Source: Azoarcus sp.
Lineage (GTDB): Bacteria > Pseudomonadota > Gammaproteobacteria > Burkholderiales > Rhodocyclaceae
Direction of reading: 5' to 3'
Assembly (NCBI GenBank): GCA_031289095.1
Contig: JAITQD010000068.1
Span: 1-58,409, forward strand
Length of the DNA: 58,409 bases
In this document: positions 1 through 7,695 of the stretch, in pieces
How positions within the stretch are numbered: position 1 is the stretch's first letter
Layout of the letters: every line of letters begins with the position of its first letter
Notes under the pieces: model-generated
Seen by the model: only the letters and a program-made list of their open reading frames with translations
Databases searched by the model: none
Told to the model about the DNA's origin: nothing
Translations under genes and position numbers: made by a program

Positions 1-1097
1 CCGCCGGGGTCGTCGTGCTCGACCGGCAGGATTGCATCGAACAAGTCAACCGCGCCGCCGAACGGCTGCTGGGCGAAGGGCTGGCGGGGCAAAACTGGCA
101 AACCGTGGCCGCTACGCTCCAGCCCACCGAAACATCGGGCGAAATGAGCCTGGAACGCAGCGGCGGCGCGCGTCGGCTGGCCGTATCCGGCACCGCGCTC
201 GGCTCCGGCGAAGGGCGCATCCTGCTCTTGAGCGATGTCACCGAAACGCACCAGATGCGGCAAGCGGTGGAACGCAACGAGCGTCTGGCGGCCATGGGCG
301 AGATGGTCGCCGGACTGGCGCACCAGTTGCGCACACCGCTGGCGGCGGCCCTGCTCTATACCGGCAGTCTGCGCCAGCCCGAACTGGGGCCGGCGGAGCG
401 CGCCAAAGTAGCTGAACGCGCCCTCGAACGCCTGCATTACCTCGAACGCCTGATCCGCGACATGCTGTTGTTCGCACGCGGCGACAACCTCGGGCGGCAA
501 AACTTCGATGCCGCCGAACTGGTCGCTGAACTCGTCCACACCCTCGAACCGCTCGCCAAAGCGAGGCAGATCGAATTCCACAGCCATTGCGATTGCGACG
601 GCGCCATCGTGCATGGCGACCGCAAGGCGCTGGGCGGTGCGCTCGCCAACCTGATCGAAAACGCTCTCCAGGCCACCGCCGCCGCTGGCGTCGTGAGCTG
701 CGAAGCGGTGCGCGGCGCGTGCCGCAACGGGCTGGCGGGAGAAGAAATACGGTTTATCGTCCGCGACAGTGGGCGCGGCATCGCCCCCGAACTGCAAGCG
801 CGGTTGTTTGAACCTTTCTTCACCACCCGCGCCGAAGGCACCGGGCTTGGGCTGGCCATTGCCCGTGGTGTGGCGCGCGGACACGGCGGCGACATCCTGC
901 TCGAATCCACCCTTGGCGCAGGTTCCGTCTTCACTCTCACCCTGCCGCTGATGCCGGCGGACTGGCAATACCGCGAGCGCCGCAGCGGCGAAGGCGACCG
1001 GCGTCGCAACGGCGAGGGCCTCGACCGCCGGGCGACGCCCTCACCAGAAGCGATGCCGGAAAAGAAAAAAGCCGTGGCCGGAGCGCGAACAACATGA
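1..1097 (+). CDS. fleS: Flagellar sensor histidine kinase FleS/FlrB, 5' truncated by window edge
   Basis: The reading frame is open to the window edge (codons from base 3), so the true start lies upstream. The visible part begins inside a PAS-like domain (VVVLDRQDCIEQVNRAAERL). The H-box LAHQLRTPLA follows, with the phospho-acceptor His at codon 321-323. Next come the N-box (NLIENALQAT), G1 (DSGRGIAPE), F (LFEPFFTT) and G2 (GTGLGLA) motifs of the HATPase domain. The tail of about 45 residues is charged and probably disordered. No membrane segment is visible, which fits the cytosolic FleS/FlrB class. Its stop overlaps the start of the sigma-54 activator by 4 bases and fliE comes next, so the pair should phosphorylate FleR and switch on class III flagellar genes. 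The assignment rests on context plus domains. Confidence 0.88.
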   Translation, partial: AGVVVLDRQDCIEQVNRAAERLLGEGLAGQNWQTVAATLQPTETSGEMSLERSGGARRLAVSGTALGSGEGRILLLSDVTETHQMRQAVERNERLAAMGEMVAGLAHQLRTPLAAALLYTGSLRQPELGPAERAKVAERALERLHYLERLIRDMLLFARGDNLGRQNFDAAELVAELVHTLEPLAKARQIEFHSHCDCDGAIVHGDRKALGGALANLIENALQATAAAGVVSCEAVRGACRNGLAGEEIRFIVRDSGRGIAPELQARLFEPFFTTRAEGTGLGLAIARGVARGHGGDILLESTLGAGSVFTLTLPLMPADWQYRERRSGEGDRRRNGEGLDRRATPSPEAMPEKKKAVAGARTT

Positions 1098-2485
1098 TCG
1101 AACACCTGAACATTCTCGCCGTCGAAGATGATGCCGCCCTGCGCGACGCAGTCTGCTTTACCCTGGAAATGGCTGGCCACGGCGTTACCGGCGTCGACGG
1201 CGGCCCGGCGGCGTTGATCCAACTCGAACAGCAAAACTTCAACCTCGTACTCTCCGATCTGCGCATGCAGCCCATGGACGGCCTGGAACTGCTCGGCGAA
1301 ATCCACCGCCGCCAGCCGCAACTGCCGGTGCTGCTGATGACCGCCTACGGCGACGTCGACAAAGCGGTCGCCGCCATGCGCGGCGGAGCCTGCGACTTCC
1401 TGATGAAACCCTTCGAGCCGGACGTACTGCTGGAGAGCGTGCGCCGCTACGCCATCGCGCCGCCGGAAGCGGACGACACCCTTGCTGAAGACCCCCGCAG
1501 CCGCACACTGCTCGCGCTCGCCGCCAAAGTAGCCGAAAGCGACGCCACCGTACTGCTCACTGGCGAATCCGGCACCGGCAAAGAAGTCTTTGCGCGCTAC
1601 ATCCATCACCATTCGCCGCGCCACACCGCACCGTTCATCGCAATCAACTGCGCGGCCATTCCCGAAAACCTGCTCGAAGCCACCCTGTTCGGCTACGAAA
1701 AAGGCGCATTCACCGGCGCACAAAGTGGCCAGCCCGGCAAATTTGAACAAGCGCAGGGCGGCACCCTTCTGCTCGACGAAATCTCCGAAATGCCGCTTGC
1801 CCTCCAGGCCAAACTCCTGCGGGTCTTGCAGGAGCGCGAAGTCGAACGGGTCGGCGGCAAAAAACCGGTGCCGCTCGACATCCGTGTGCTGGCCACGAGC
1901 AACCGCGACATGCCAAAAGAAATCGCCGCCGGACGCTTCCGCGAAGACCTGTATTACCGGCTGAACGTTTTTCCCTTGGTCATCCCGTCGCTGCGCGAAC
2001 GTCCGGGCGACATCGTACCGCTGGCGCGTCACTTCCTCACCCGTCACGCCGCACGCGCCGGACGACAGGCGTGGTTCTCGCCCGCCGCCGAAGCGCTGCT
2101 GCCGCGCTACGCCTGGCCGGGCAATGTGCGCGAACTGGAAAACACCATGCACCGCGCCCTGATCCTGACCACGGGCGACACCATCGACGCCGACACCCTG
2201 CGCCTGTGCCTGCCGAACTGGACGGACGAAAGCACTGCCGCCGCCTCGCCCGCGACCGGCACGGAAAGCACCCCACCGGTAAATTTTGCCTCCCCTGTCG
2301 CCGTCCCGGCATCCGCCGTTGCGGCAAAACCGGGCAACATGCGCGACCTCGAACGCGAACACATTCTCGCCACCCTGCGCGAGATGGGTGGCTCGCGCAA
2401 AAAAACCGTCGAAAAACTGGGCATCTCGGAACGCACTTTGCGTTACAAACTTCAGCAATACCGCGACGAGGGTTACGATGTCTGA
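1094..2485 (+). CDS. fleR: Sigma-54-dependent flagellar response regulator FleR/FlrC
   Basis: The 463-residue protein has three domains. The N-terminal receiver carries acidic pocket D12/D13, phospho-acceptor D55, T83 and K105. The AAA+ sigma-54 activator domain has Walker A GESGTGKE (about 157-164), the sigma-54 contact motif GAFTGA (214-219) and Walker B LLLDEI (about 235-240). A Fis-type helix-turn-helix sits near 415-460 (GSRKKTVEKLGISERTLRYK). The ATG overlaps the fleS stop (ATGA), implying translational coupling. A consensus sigma-54 promoter lies 15 bases after its stop, in front of fliE. In Pseudomonas and Vibrio the FleSR/FlrBC pair drives hook-basal-body genes. The general class is certain; the flagellar assignment is strong from the adjacent fliE. 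Confidence 0.93.
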   Translation: MIEHLNILAVEDDAALRDAVCFTLEMAGHGVTGVDGGPAALIQLEQQNFNLVLSDLRMQPMDGLELLGEIHRRQPQLPVLLMTAYGDVDKAVAAMRGGACDFLMKPFEPDVLLESVRRYAIAPPEADDTLAEDPRSRTLLALAAKVAESDATVLLTGESGTGKEVFARYIHHHSPRHTAPFIAINCAAIPENLLEATLFGYEKGAFTGAQSGQPGKFEQAQGGTLLLDEISEMPLALQAKLLRVLQEREVERVGGKKPVPLDIRVLATSNRDMPKEIAAGRFREDLYYRLNVFPLVIPSLRERPGDIVPLARHFLTRHAARAGRQAWFSPAAEALLPRYAWPGNVRELENTMHRALILTTGDTIDADTLRLCLPNWTDESTAAASPATGTESTPPVNFASPVAVPASAVAAKPGNMRDLEREHILATLREMGGSRKKTVEKLGISERTLRYKLQQYRDEGYDV

Positions 2486-2499
2486 GCGGATGGCGTTGA

Positions 2500-2515
2500 T
2501 GGCACGGCGATTGCT
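2500..2515 (+). promoter_or_regulatory. Sigma-54 (-24/-12) promoter of fliE
   Basis: TGGCACG, four bases, then TTGCT matches the RpoN consensus TGGCACG-N4-TTGCW at every defined position. The expected transcription start is near 2526, and the fliE ATG is at 2560 with a GGAG ribosome site at 2548-2551. It lies just after the gene for a sigma-54 activator, so FleR is the obvious activator. No clear enhancer dyad was identified. Confidence 0.9.
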
Positions 2516-2559
2516 CTGCTATTCTCGGAAGAACTGAATCCGCTCCTGGAGCAACGGTC

Positions 2560-2883
2560 ATGGATACCCGCGGAATCGAACAGATGCTCTCCGAACTGCG
2601 CTCGGTGTCGCAGGCGGCGCAGAACAGGCCCGTACAGGGCAACGACCCACCAGCGGGCGGCGTCAGTTTTGCCGACGTACTCAACAGCGCCCTCAAAGAC
2701 GTCAGCGCGGCGCAGCAGGAAGCGCGCACCATGGCGCAGGACTTTTCCGGCGGCGATCCCAACACCAACCTGCAAGACGTTATGGTGAACCTGCAAAAAG
2801 CCAACCTCTCGTTTCAGCAAATGGTGCAGGTGCGCAACCGCCTGGTTTCGGCGTACCAGGACATCATGAACATGTCGGTGTAA
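2560..2883 (+). CDS. fliE: Flagellar hook-basal body protein FliE
   Basis: This 107-residue protein has the typical FliE length and pattern. A variable N-terminal part is followed by SFADVLNSALKDV, then the conserved C-terminal helix (QDVMVNLQKANLSFQQMVQV, RNRLVSAYQDIMNM). FliE joins the MS ring (FliF) to the rod in the periplasm and is exported by the flagellar type III system. It has a ribosome site (GGAG) 8 bases upstream and a sigma-54 promoter. Unusually, the next plus-strand gene is a peptidase rather than fliF, so the expected fliEFGHIJ run is interrupted directly after fliE. Confidence 0.93.
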   Translation: MDTRGIEQMLSELRSVSQAAQNRPVQGNDPPAGGVSFADVLNSALKDVSAAQQEARTMAQDFSGGDPNTNLQDVMVNLQKANLSFQQMVQVRNRLVSAYQDIMNMSV

Positions 2884-2981
2884 CGGCGGTTCGTGTCGCG
2901 CTCCAAAACGGGTGTTTATCGCGATACGGAATTGTTGCTGCAATTCTGCTGCCGGTTTGAACCGTCTGTGTGAGTGCGTGC

Positions 2982-4778
2982 ATGTCTTTTATCCGTTACG
3001 CCATTCGTCCTTCGCGCCCCGAGGCGCATCTGTTTGAAGTCCGTTGCACGGTGCCGGAACCTGCTCCGGACGGGCAGGTGTTCAGCTTGCCGGTGTGGAT
3101 TCCCGGCAGCTACATGATCCGCGAGTTCGCTCGCCATATCGTGAGCCTGAAGGCGGAAGCCGATGGGCGGGCGGTGGCGCTCGACAAGCTCGACAAGCAC
3201 TCCTGGCGGGCGGCAAAGGTGCCGCGCGGACAGGCGCTGACGCTCATCTACGAGGTCTATGCCTGGGATTTGTCGGTGCGCGCCGCACATCTTGACCTGA
3301 CGCACGGTTTTTTCAACGGCGCCAGCGTTTTTCTTGCCGTCGGAGGACAGACGGACGTTAAATGTCGTGTGGATATTCAGCCGCCGTCAACCTGTGCCGA
3401 AAACTGGCGCGTGGCGACCGCTCTGTCGAGCGCCGAAGGCGAACCCGGCGAGGCGGCGGCCTATGGTTTTGGCCTTTATCGCGCCGACAGTTATGACGAA
3501 CTGATCGACCATCCGGTCGAGATGGGTGCATTCACGCTCGATCATTTCGAGGCCGGCGGCGTGCGGCACGACGTCGTGCTCAGTGGCCGCCACGACTGCG
3601 ATATGGCAAGGCTCAAGGACGATCTTGCCAGCATATGTCAATGGCAAATCGACCTCTTTGGCGCGCCACCGCCGATGGCGCGCTATCTTTTTCTCACGCA
3701 GCTCGTGGGCGATGGCTATGGCGGTCTCGAACATCGCGCCTCGACGGCCCTCATCGCCAGCCGTGACGATCTGCCCTATCCCGGCATGGAGGGCCTGCCC
3801 GATGGCTACAAAATCTATCTCGGCCTGTGCAGCCATGAATATTTCCATTCCTGGAACGTCAAGCGGATCAAGCCGGCGGCGTTTATGCCTTACGATTTGG
3901 CGCGCGAGAACCACACCCGGCTGCTGTGGGCGTTCGAGGGGATCACTTCGTACTACGACGATCTGGCTTTGTTGCGGGCGGGGGTCATCGGCATCGACGA
4001 TTACCTCGGGCTGCTGGCGAAAAACATCACGTCGCTGCTGAAGACGCCGGGACGGCGTCGGCAGAGCGTGGCTGCCGCGTCGTTCGACGCCTGGACGCAT
4101 TATTACCGGCAGGACGAAAACTCGCCCAACGCCACCGTCAGTTACTACATCAAGGGGGCGCTGATCGCACTCGCGCTCGACCTGCAACTGCGTGCTGATA
4201 GCGCAGGGCGCCGCAGCCTCGACGATGTAATGCGCGCGTTGTGGCGGCAATACGGATGCGGCGATGCCGGTGTGCCCGAGGACGGCATTTTTGTCGTGGT
4301 GGGTGAAATCGGCGGCCTTGCCCTCTCGCGCTGGTTGCGCCGGACGGTGGAAGGTGTCGGCGATCTGCCGCTGGCAAAACTGCTCAGGCGCTTTGGTGTG
4401 CATTGGCAGGCCAGCGTGGCAAGCGCAGCGCCAGCGCTCGGCATCAGGCTTGCAGTTGGCAAGGAAGCGCGTATTGCGTCGATTCATGACGATGGCCCGG
4501 CGCAAAAAGCGGGACTGTCGGCGGGCGACGTACTGATCGCCGTCGATGGCTTGCGGGTGGATGGCGATCGGTTGGCGAAACTACTCGGGCGTCGCCGCGC
4601 CGGGGATCGGGTGGAAATCCATGCTTTTCGCCGCGACGAATTGATGCGCTTCGACGTCGAACTTGGCGTCGCGCCCAAGGATACGGTCAAGCTGCGCCTG
4701 GATGAGCACGCGGACAGGGACGCCGACACACTGCGCCGGGGTTGGCTGGGGGAGCGCAGGGCGGAGAAAGGGAAATGA
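2982..4778 (+). CDS. M61 family metallopeptidase with C-terminal PDZ domain
   Basis: The protein has 598 residues from the ATG; an in-frame GTG 12 bases upstream (2970) is the alternative start. It has the M61 (glycyl aminopeptidase-like) layout. An N-terminal beta domain contains PVWIPGSYMIREFARH. The gluzincin motif HEYFH (first His about residue 285) sits inside SHEYFHSWNVKRIKP, the family hallmark, with a downstream Glu in LLWAFEGITSYYDD as the likely third zinc ligand. The C-terminal PDZ domain spans about 480-565 (SIHDDGPAQKAGLSAGDVLI). No signal peptide is seen, so it is probably cytosolic. The family trims N-terminal Gly/Ala residues, but its physiological substrate is unknown. Confidence 0.88.
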   Translation: MSFIRYAIRPSRPEAHLFEVRCTVPEPAPDGQVFSLPVWIPGSYMIREFARHIVSLKAEADGRAVALDKLDKHSWRAAKVPRGQALTLIYEVYAWDLSVRAAHLDLTHGFFNGASVFLAVGGQTDVKCRVDIQPPSTCAENWRVATALSSAEGEPGEAAAYGFGLYRADSYDELIDHPVEMGAFTLDHFEAGGVRHDVVLSGRHDCDMARLKDDLASICQWQIDLFGAPPPMARYLFLTQLVGDGYGGLEHRASTALIASRDDLPYPGMEGLPDGYKIYLGLCSHEYFHSWNVKRIKPAAFMPYDLARENHTRLLWAFEGITSYYDDLALLRAGVIGIDDYLGLLAKNITSLLKTPGRRRQSVAAASFDAWTHYYRQDENSPNATVSYYIKGALIALALDLQLRADSAGRRSLDDVMRALWRQYGCGDAGVPEDGIFVVVGEIGGLALSRWLRRTVEGVGDLPLAKLLRRFGVHWQASVASAAPALGIRLAVGKEARIASIHDDGPAQKAGLSAGDVLIAVDGLRVDGDRLAKLLGRRRAGDRVEIHAFRRDELMRFDVELGVAPKDTVKLRLDEHADRDADTLRRGWLGERRAEKGK

Positions 4779-4835
4779 AGGGAAGATGAGTTCGGGGTAC
4801 ATTCACTCGTTCCATGTTTCCCCGGTGTCGCCCCA

Positions 4836-5678
4836 ATGTTGACCGTCTTTGACCACAACCGCAACCTTGGCGGTTTTACCTATGTCTATCCGGTGCTGTC
4901 CCGGCGCGCGGGTGGGGTGTCGCTGGGGATCAATCTCAATCCGAACAACGCATGCAACTGGCATTGCGCTTACTGTCAGGTGCCCAACCTGACACGGGGC
5001 AGGGCGCCGGCAATCGACCTCGACAGGCTCGAAGCCGAGTTGCGGGGGGTTCTTACCGCCCTCTGCCGGGGTGACTGGCTTGCCCGCAATGCGCCGGAAG
5101 GAATGCGGGTGTTGAAGGATCTGGCGTTTTCTGGCAACGGCGAACCGACGAGCGCGGTGGCATTTGCCGATGCCGTGGCGCGGGTGGCGCGCTTGCGTAG
5201 CGAATTTTCGCTGGACGAAAAAGTTGTGCTGCGCCTGATCAGCAATGGCAGCCTGCTCGGGCAGGCGCGGGTGCGGGAAGGGATTCGCCGTCTGGCGCGA
5301 GCGGGTGGCGAGGTGTGGTTCAAGCTCGATGCCGGCAGAGCTGACACCATTGCGAAAATCAATGGCGTCCGTTTGTCGCCGCGCACCGTCGCCCGCCATC
5401 TGGCGACTTGCGCAGCCTTGTGTTCCACCTGGGTGCAAACCTGTGTTTTTCGCTGGGATGACCAGCCGCCCGCCGCTGCCGAACTCGATGCCTGGCTCGA
5501 CATGCTCGGCAGAGCAAATGACGAGGGAGGGAGGATCGAAGGCGTGTTGCTCTATGGCGTCGCCCGCCCGTCCCTGCAACCCGAGGGAGTGCATATCAGC
5601 CCCCTGTCGGCGGAGGAACTTGCCGCGATCGTGGGCCGCATACAAGAAAAAGGGCTGACGGTTCGCGTCAGCCCTTGA
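4836..5678 (+). CDS. Radical SAM protein (COG0731-like)
   Basis: This 280-residue protein carries the radical SAM cluster motif as C40-x3-C44-x2-C47 in NACNWHCAYCQVP. A GNGEPTS segment near residue 105 is the usual GGEP-type motif that contacts S-adenosylmethionine. It resembles small standalone radical SAM proteins of the Fe-S oxidoreductase group related to the TYW1 catalytic domain, but it lacks the flavodoxin half, so the substrate cannot be named. The start is taken at ATG 4836; the upstream ribosome site is weak. Its last ten codons form one arm-loop-arm of a hairpin that also serves as the terminator of the convergent HTH gene. Confidence 0.8.
   Translation: MLTVFDHNRNLGGFTYVYPVLSRRAGGVSLGINLNPNNACNWHCAYCQVPNLTRGRAPAIDLDRLEAELRGVLTALCRGDWLARNAPEGMRVLKDLAFSGNGEPTSAVAFADAVARVARLRSEFSLDEKVVLRLISNGSLLGQARVREGIRRLARAGGEVWFKLDAGRADTIAKINGVRLSPRTVARHLATCAALCSTWVQTCVFRWDDQPPAAAELDAWLDMLGRANDEGGRIEGVLLYGVARPSLQPEGVHISPLSAEELAAIVGRIQEKGLTVRVSP
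5646..5676 (-). terminator. Intrinsic terminator of the HTH gene, embedded in the radical SAM CDS
   Basis: Arms AAGGGCTGAC (5650-5659) and GTCAGCCCTT (5667-5676) are perfectly complementary, with a 7-base loop. Read on the minus strand the stem is followed by a T-run (5646-5651 complement), as expected for a rho-independent terminator of the HTH gene that ends at 5700. On the plus strand no T-run follows. The whole hairpin lies inside the last codons of the radical SAM gene, whose TGA begins on the last arm base. Confidence 0.8.
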
Positions 5679-5699
5679 AGATACCTGTCAGCGCGGCGA

Positions 5700-5999
5700 T
5701 CAGACTTTTTTCTTCTTGGAAGCCCGTGCTCCCTTTTTCAGATCCTTGTACAGCTCAGGGTTGCTGGTCTTGAGGTATTCGGCAACGTCGAAATCTTCCT
5801 TTTTGACCTTGGTGATGTCGATCTGCTCGATATGCACCAGACGCAGGAGCGCCTGTACGGGGCGAGGAATGTTGCGACCGCTCTCGTAGCGCGAGCCGCC
5901 GCTTTGGGTTACGCCGATCTTCGACCAGAACTGCGACTGGTTCAGACCGAGCTTGCGGCGGATTTCACGAACGTCGATGGGCTGTTCGGTGGTTTTCAT
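5700..5999 (-). CDS. Small XRE-type helix-turn-helix regulator
   Basis: A 99-residue protein. Residues about 10-65 form an HTH of the Cro/CI type (IREIRRKLGLNQSQFWSKIG, then VTQSGGSRYESGRNIPRP). The C-terminus is highly basic (GARASKKKKV) after a short helical stretch. A good ribosome site (AAAGGA) precedes the ATG. It is transcribed away from the cysK-cysE-encapsulin operon. Its predicted promoter is overlapped by an inverted repeat whose half-site recurs in front of cysK, so autoregulation and control of the sulfur operon are plausible. It resembles antitoxin-type HTH proteins in size, but no toxin gene is next to it. The exact function is unknown. Confidence 0.85.
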   Translation of the reverse strand: MKTTEQPIDVREIRRKLGLNQSQFWSKIGVTQSGGSRYESGRNIPRPVQALLRLVHIEQIDITKVKKEDFDVAEYLKTSNPELYKDLKKGARASKKKKV

Positions 6000-6075
6000 G
6001 GCTATATCCTTTGATTGAGTTGCGAGGAAAGCTCGTTGGTTGAGTTTGGCCTGTCGGGTTATCCGAGTGATGCAA

Positions 6076-6105
6076 AGTATAGTGCAACCCTCATGGACTA
6101 TACAA
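6076..6105 (-). promoter_or_regulatory. Probable HTH gene promoter overlapped by an inverted-repeat operator
   Basis: On the minus strand TTGTAT (plus 6100-6105) and TATACT (plus 6076-6081) are spaced by 18 bases. The inverted repeat GTATAGT (6077-6083) / ACTATAC (6097-6103), 13 bases apart, covers both boxes. That placement suits an autorepressor site for the HTH protein. Binding is inferred, not shown. Confidence 0.55.
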
Positions 6106-6610
6106 TGGGAATAATTAACGACATGCGGTTATCCACAATAGTGCGGTGCATGACAAGGAGATACTTGGTGCCGAGTAAATTCCCGATCCTCGATTCATTG
6201 TGAAGCTCCCTGGTTACTGGAAAGGACGTTATCCAAATCTACCCTCCGTCCCGCAGCACGCTACATCATGTCGTCAATATATCACCACAGGAACGAGCGT
6301 GAAAAATTACCGCACTTTTTGTGTGTGATTGCGACATTTCCTTGTGTACCCGCACAATAACTACTTGTGCGTAGCGCCAACATCCCGCTCCTGATGGGGG
6401 TATCGGCACTCCGCGTCCGGCATTTAGACCGCGATGGCGGTCGGGTGACAATCTGGACGGAAAAATGACACAGTGACACAGAATATGTGGAACGCGCCCG
6501 CCGCGCATATGTGCATGATTTTGTCAGTGACCGGCATGCAGCCCGAGAGAGAGCACCCGGCAAGCGTGCAGTGCGCATTTTCGATGTACCGGGGATAGGT
6601 CGTACGGTGG

Positions 6611-6660
6611 CTATACAGTTTTTTGCATAAAGAAGACTATACATATAACTTGGCTATAGT
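6611..6660. promoter_or_regulatory. Cluster of CTATAC-type half-sites upstream of cysK
   Basis: CTATAC at 6611-6616 and 6637-6642, and CTATAG at 6654-6659, lie 60-110 bases before the cysK ATG. ACTATAC at 6636-6642 matches the right arm of the operator in front of the HTH gene exactly. TTGCAT (6623-6628) with TATAAC (6644-6649) could form a weak promoter with a short 15-base spacer. This is a candidate control region for the sulfur operon; the assignment is inference. Confidence 0.4.
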
Positions 6661-6720
6661 TGGAAGCTTTGGGGCGTTCTCTTTACAGTGCGAACACTGT
6701 TGTTACCCTAGGAGATTGCC

Positions 6721-7695
6721 ATGACCCAGTTTTCCAACAATGCCCGCACCATCGGGTACACCCCTCTTGTTCGTCTCAGCCGTATCGCCGATGGCGCCGG
6801 GGCCACCATCCTGGCCAAGATCGAGGGCCGCAACCCCGCCTACTCGGTGAAAGACCGGATTGGCGTGGCGCTGGTCGAGGACGCGGAAAAGCGCGGTCTG
6901 CTCGGGCCCGGCAAGGAACTGGTGGAGCCGACTTCCGGCAATACCGGGATTGCGCTTGCTTTTGTGGCGGCGGCGAAGGGCATTCCTCTCACGCTGACGA
7001 TGCCGGAGACGATGAGCGTCGAGCGGCGCAAGCTGCTGGTGGCTTTCGGGGCCAGGCTGGTGCTGACCGAAGGGCCGAAGGGCATGTCCGGCGCGGTCGC
7101 CAGGGCGGAAGAAATTGTTGCTTCCGATCCGGGCAGGTACGTGCTGCTGCAACAGTTCAAAAACCCGGCGAACCCGGCGATCCACGAAACGACCACCGGC
7201 CCGGAAGTGTGGGACGACACTGAAGGCAAGGTCGATATTTTCGTCTCCGGCGTCGGCACGGGCGGCACCATCACCGGCGTGGCCCGCTACATCAAGAACA
7301 CCAAGGGCAAAGCGATCCAGGCGGTGGCGGTAGAGCCGGAAGCAAGCCCGGTGCTGTCGCAGAAAAAGGCGGGGCTGCCCCTGCAACCCGGCCCGCACAA
7401 GATTCAGGGCATCGGCGCGGGTTTCGTGCCTGACGTGCTCGACCTGTCGCTCGTTGACGCCATCGAGAAAGTGAGCAACGACGAAGCCGTCGCCTACGCT
7501 CGCCGGCTGGCGAAGGAGGAAGGCATCCTCTCCGGCATTTCCTCCGGGGCTGCGGTGGCGGCTGCCGTGCGTCAGGCGAAAAAGCCCGAAAATGCAGGCA
7601 AAACCATCGTGGTGATCTTGCCCGATTCCGGTGAACGTTATCTTTCGTCCGTCCTGTTCGAGGGCGTGTTCGACGCTACGGGTAACGCGCTGTGA
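6721..7695 (+). CDS. cysK: Cysteine synthase A (O-acetylserine sulfhydrylase)
   Basis: The 324-residue protein is a fold-type II PLP enzyme making L-cysteine from O-acetylserine and sulfide. The PLP lysine is K44 in [11 protein letters not shown]. The substrate loop TSGNTG is at 71-76, and the phosphate-binding glycine loop GTGGTITG is near 179-186. The C-terminal [12 protein letters not shown] segment is also typical. Length and motifs match CysK rather than cystathionine beta-synthase (no CBS domains). GGAG lies 6 bases before the ATG. It overlaps the serine acetyltransferase gene by 4 bases, so both steps of cysteine synthesis are co-expressed with the encapsulin genes downstream. Confidence 0.94.
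   Translation: MTQFSNNARTIGYTPLVRLSRIADGAGATILAKIEGRNPAYSVKDRIGVALVEDAEKRGLLGPGKELVEPTSGNTGIALAFVAAAKGIPLTLTMPETMSVERRKLLVAFGARLVLTEGPKGMSGAVARAEEIVASDPGRYVLLQQFKNPANPAIHETTTGPEVWDDTEGKVDIFVSGVGTGGTITGVARYIKNTKGKAIQAVAVEPEASPVLSQKKAGLPLQPGPHKIQGIGAGFVPDVLDLSLVDAIEKVSNDEAVAYARRLAKEEGILSGISSGAAVAAAVRQAKKPENAGKTIVVILPDSGERYLSSVLFEGVFDATGNAL

Larger units (their letters stand above)
6000..6720. other. 721-base divergent intergenic region, lower GC, several hairpins
   Basis: No convincing gene is seen between the HTH gene and cysK. Short open frames exist on both strands but have poor composition, no ribosome sites and no recognisable domains. The region holds the HTH promoter/operator near 6076-6105. 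Compact inverted repeats lie at 6351-6371 (CGCACAA/TTGTGCG), 6427-6442 (GACCGC/GCGGTC) and 6685-6700 (ACAGTG/CACTGT). CTATAC half-sites lie at 6611-6660. It is visibly richer in A+T than the flanking genes. It may contain a decayed insertion or an unrecognised RNA. Confidence 0.6.

Noticed and set aside
437-2458. Very long open frame antisense to fleS-fleR
   Set aside because: It is the opposite-strand shadow of two well-supported genes in high-GC DNA; its translation is low-complexity without domains.
6266-6644. Overlapping open frames on the minus strand (about 80 and 120 codons) in the HTH-cysK intergenic region
   Set aside because: No ribosome sites, odd Cys/Ser/Arg-rich composition and no recognisable domain; they overlap the hairpin-rich stretch and are probably chance frames.
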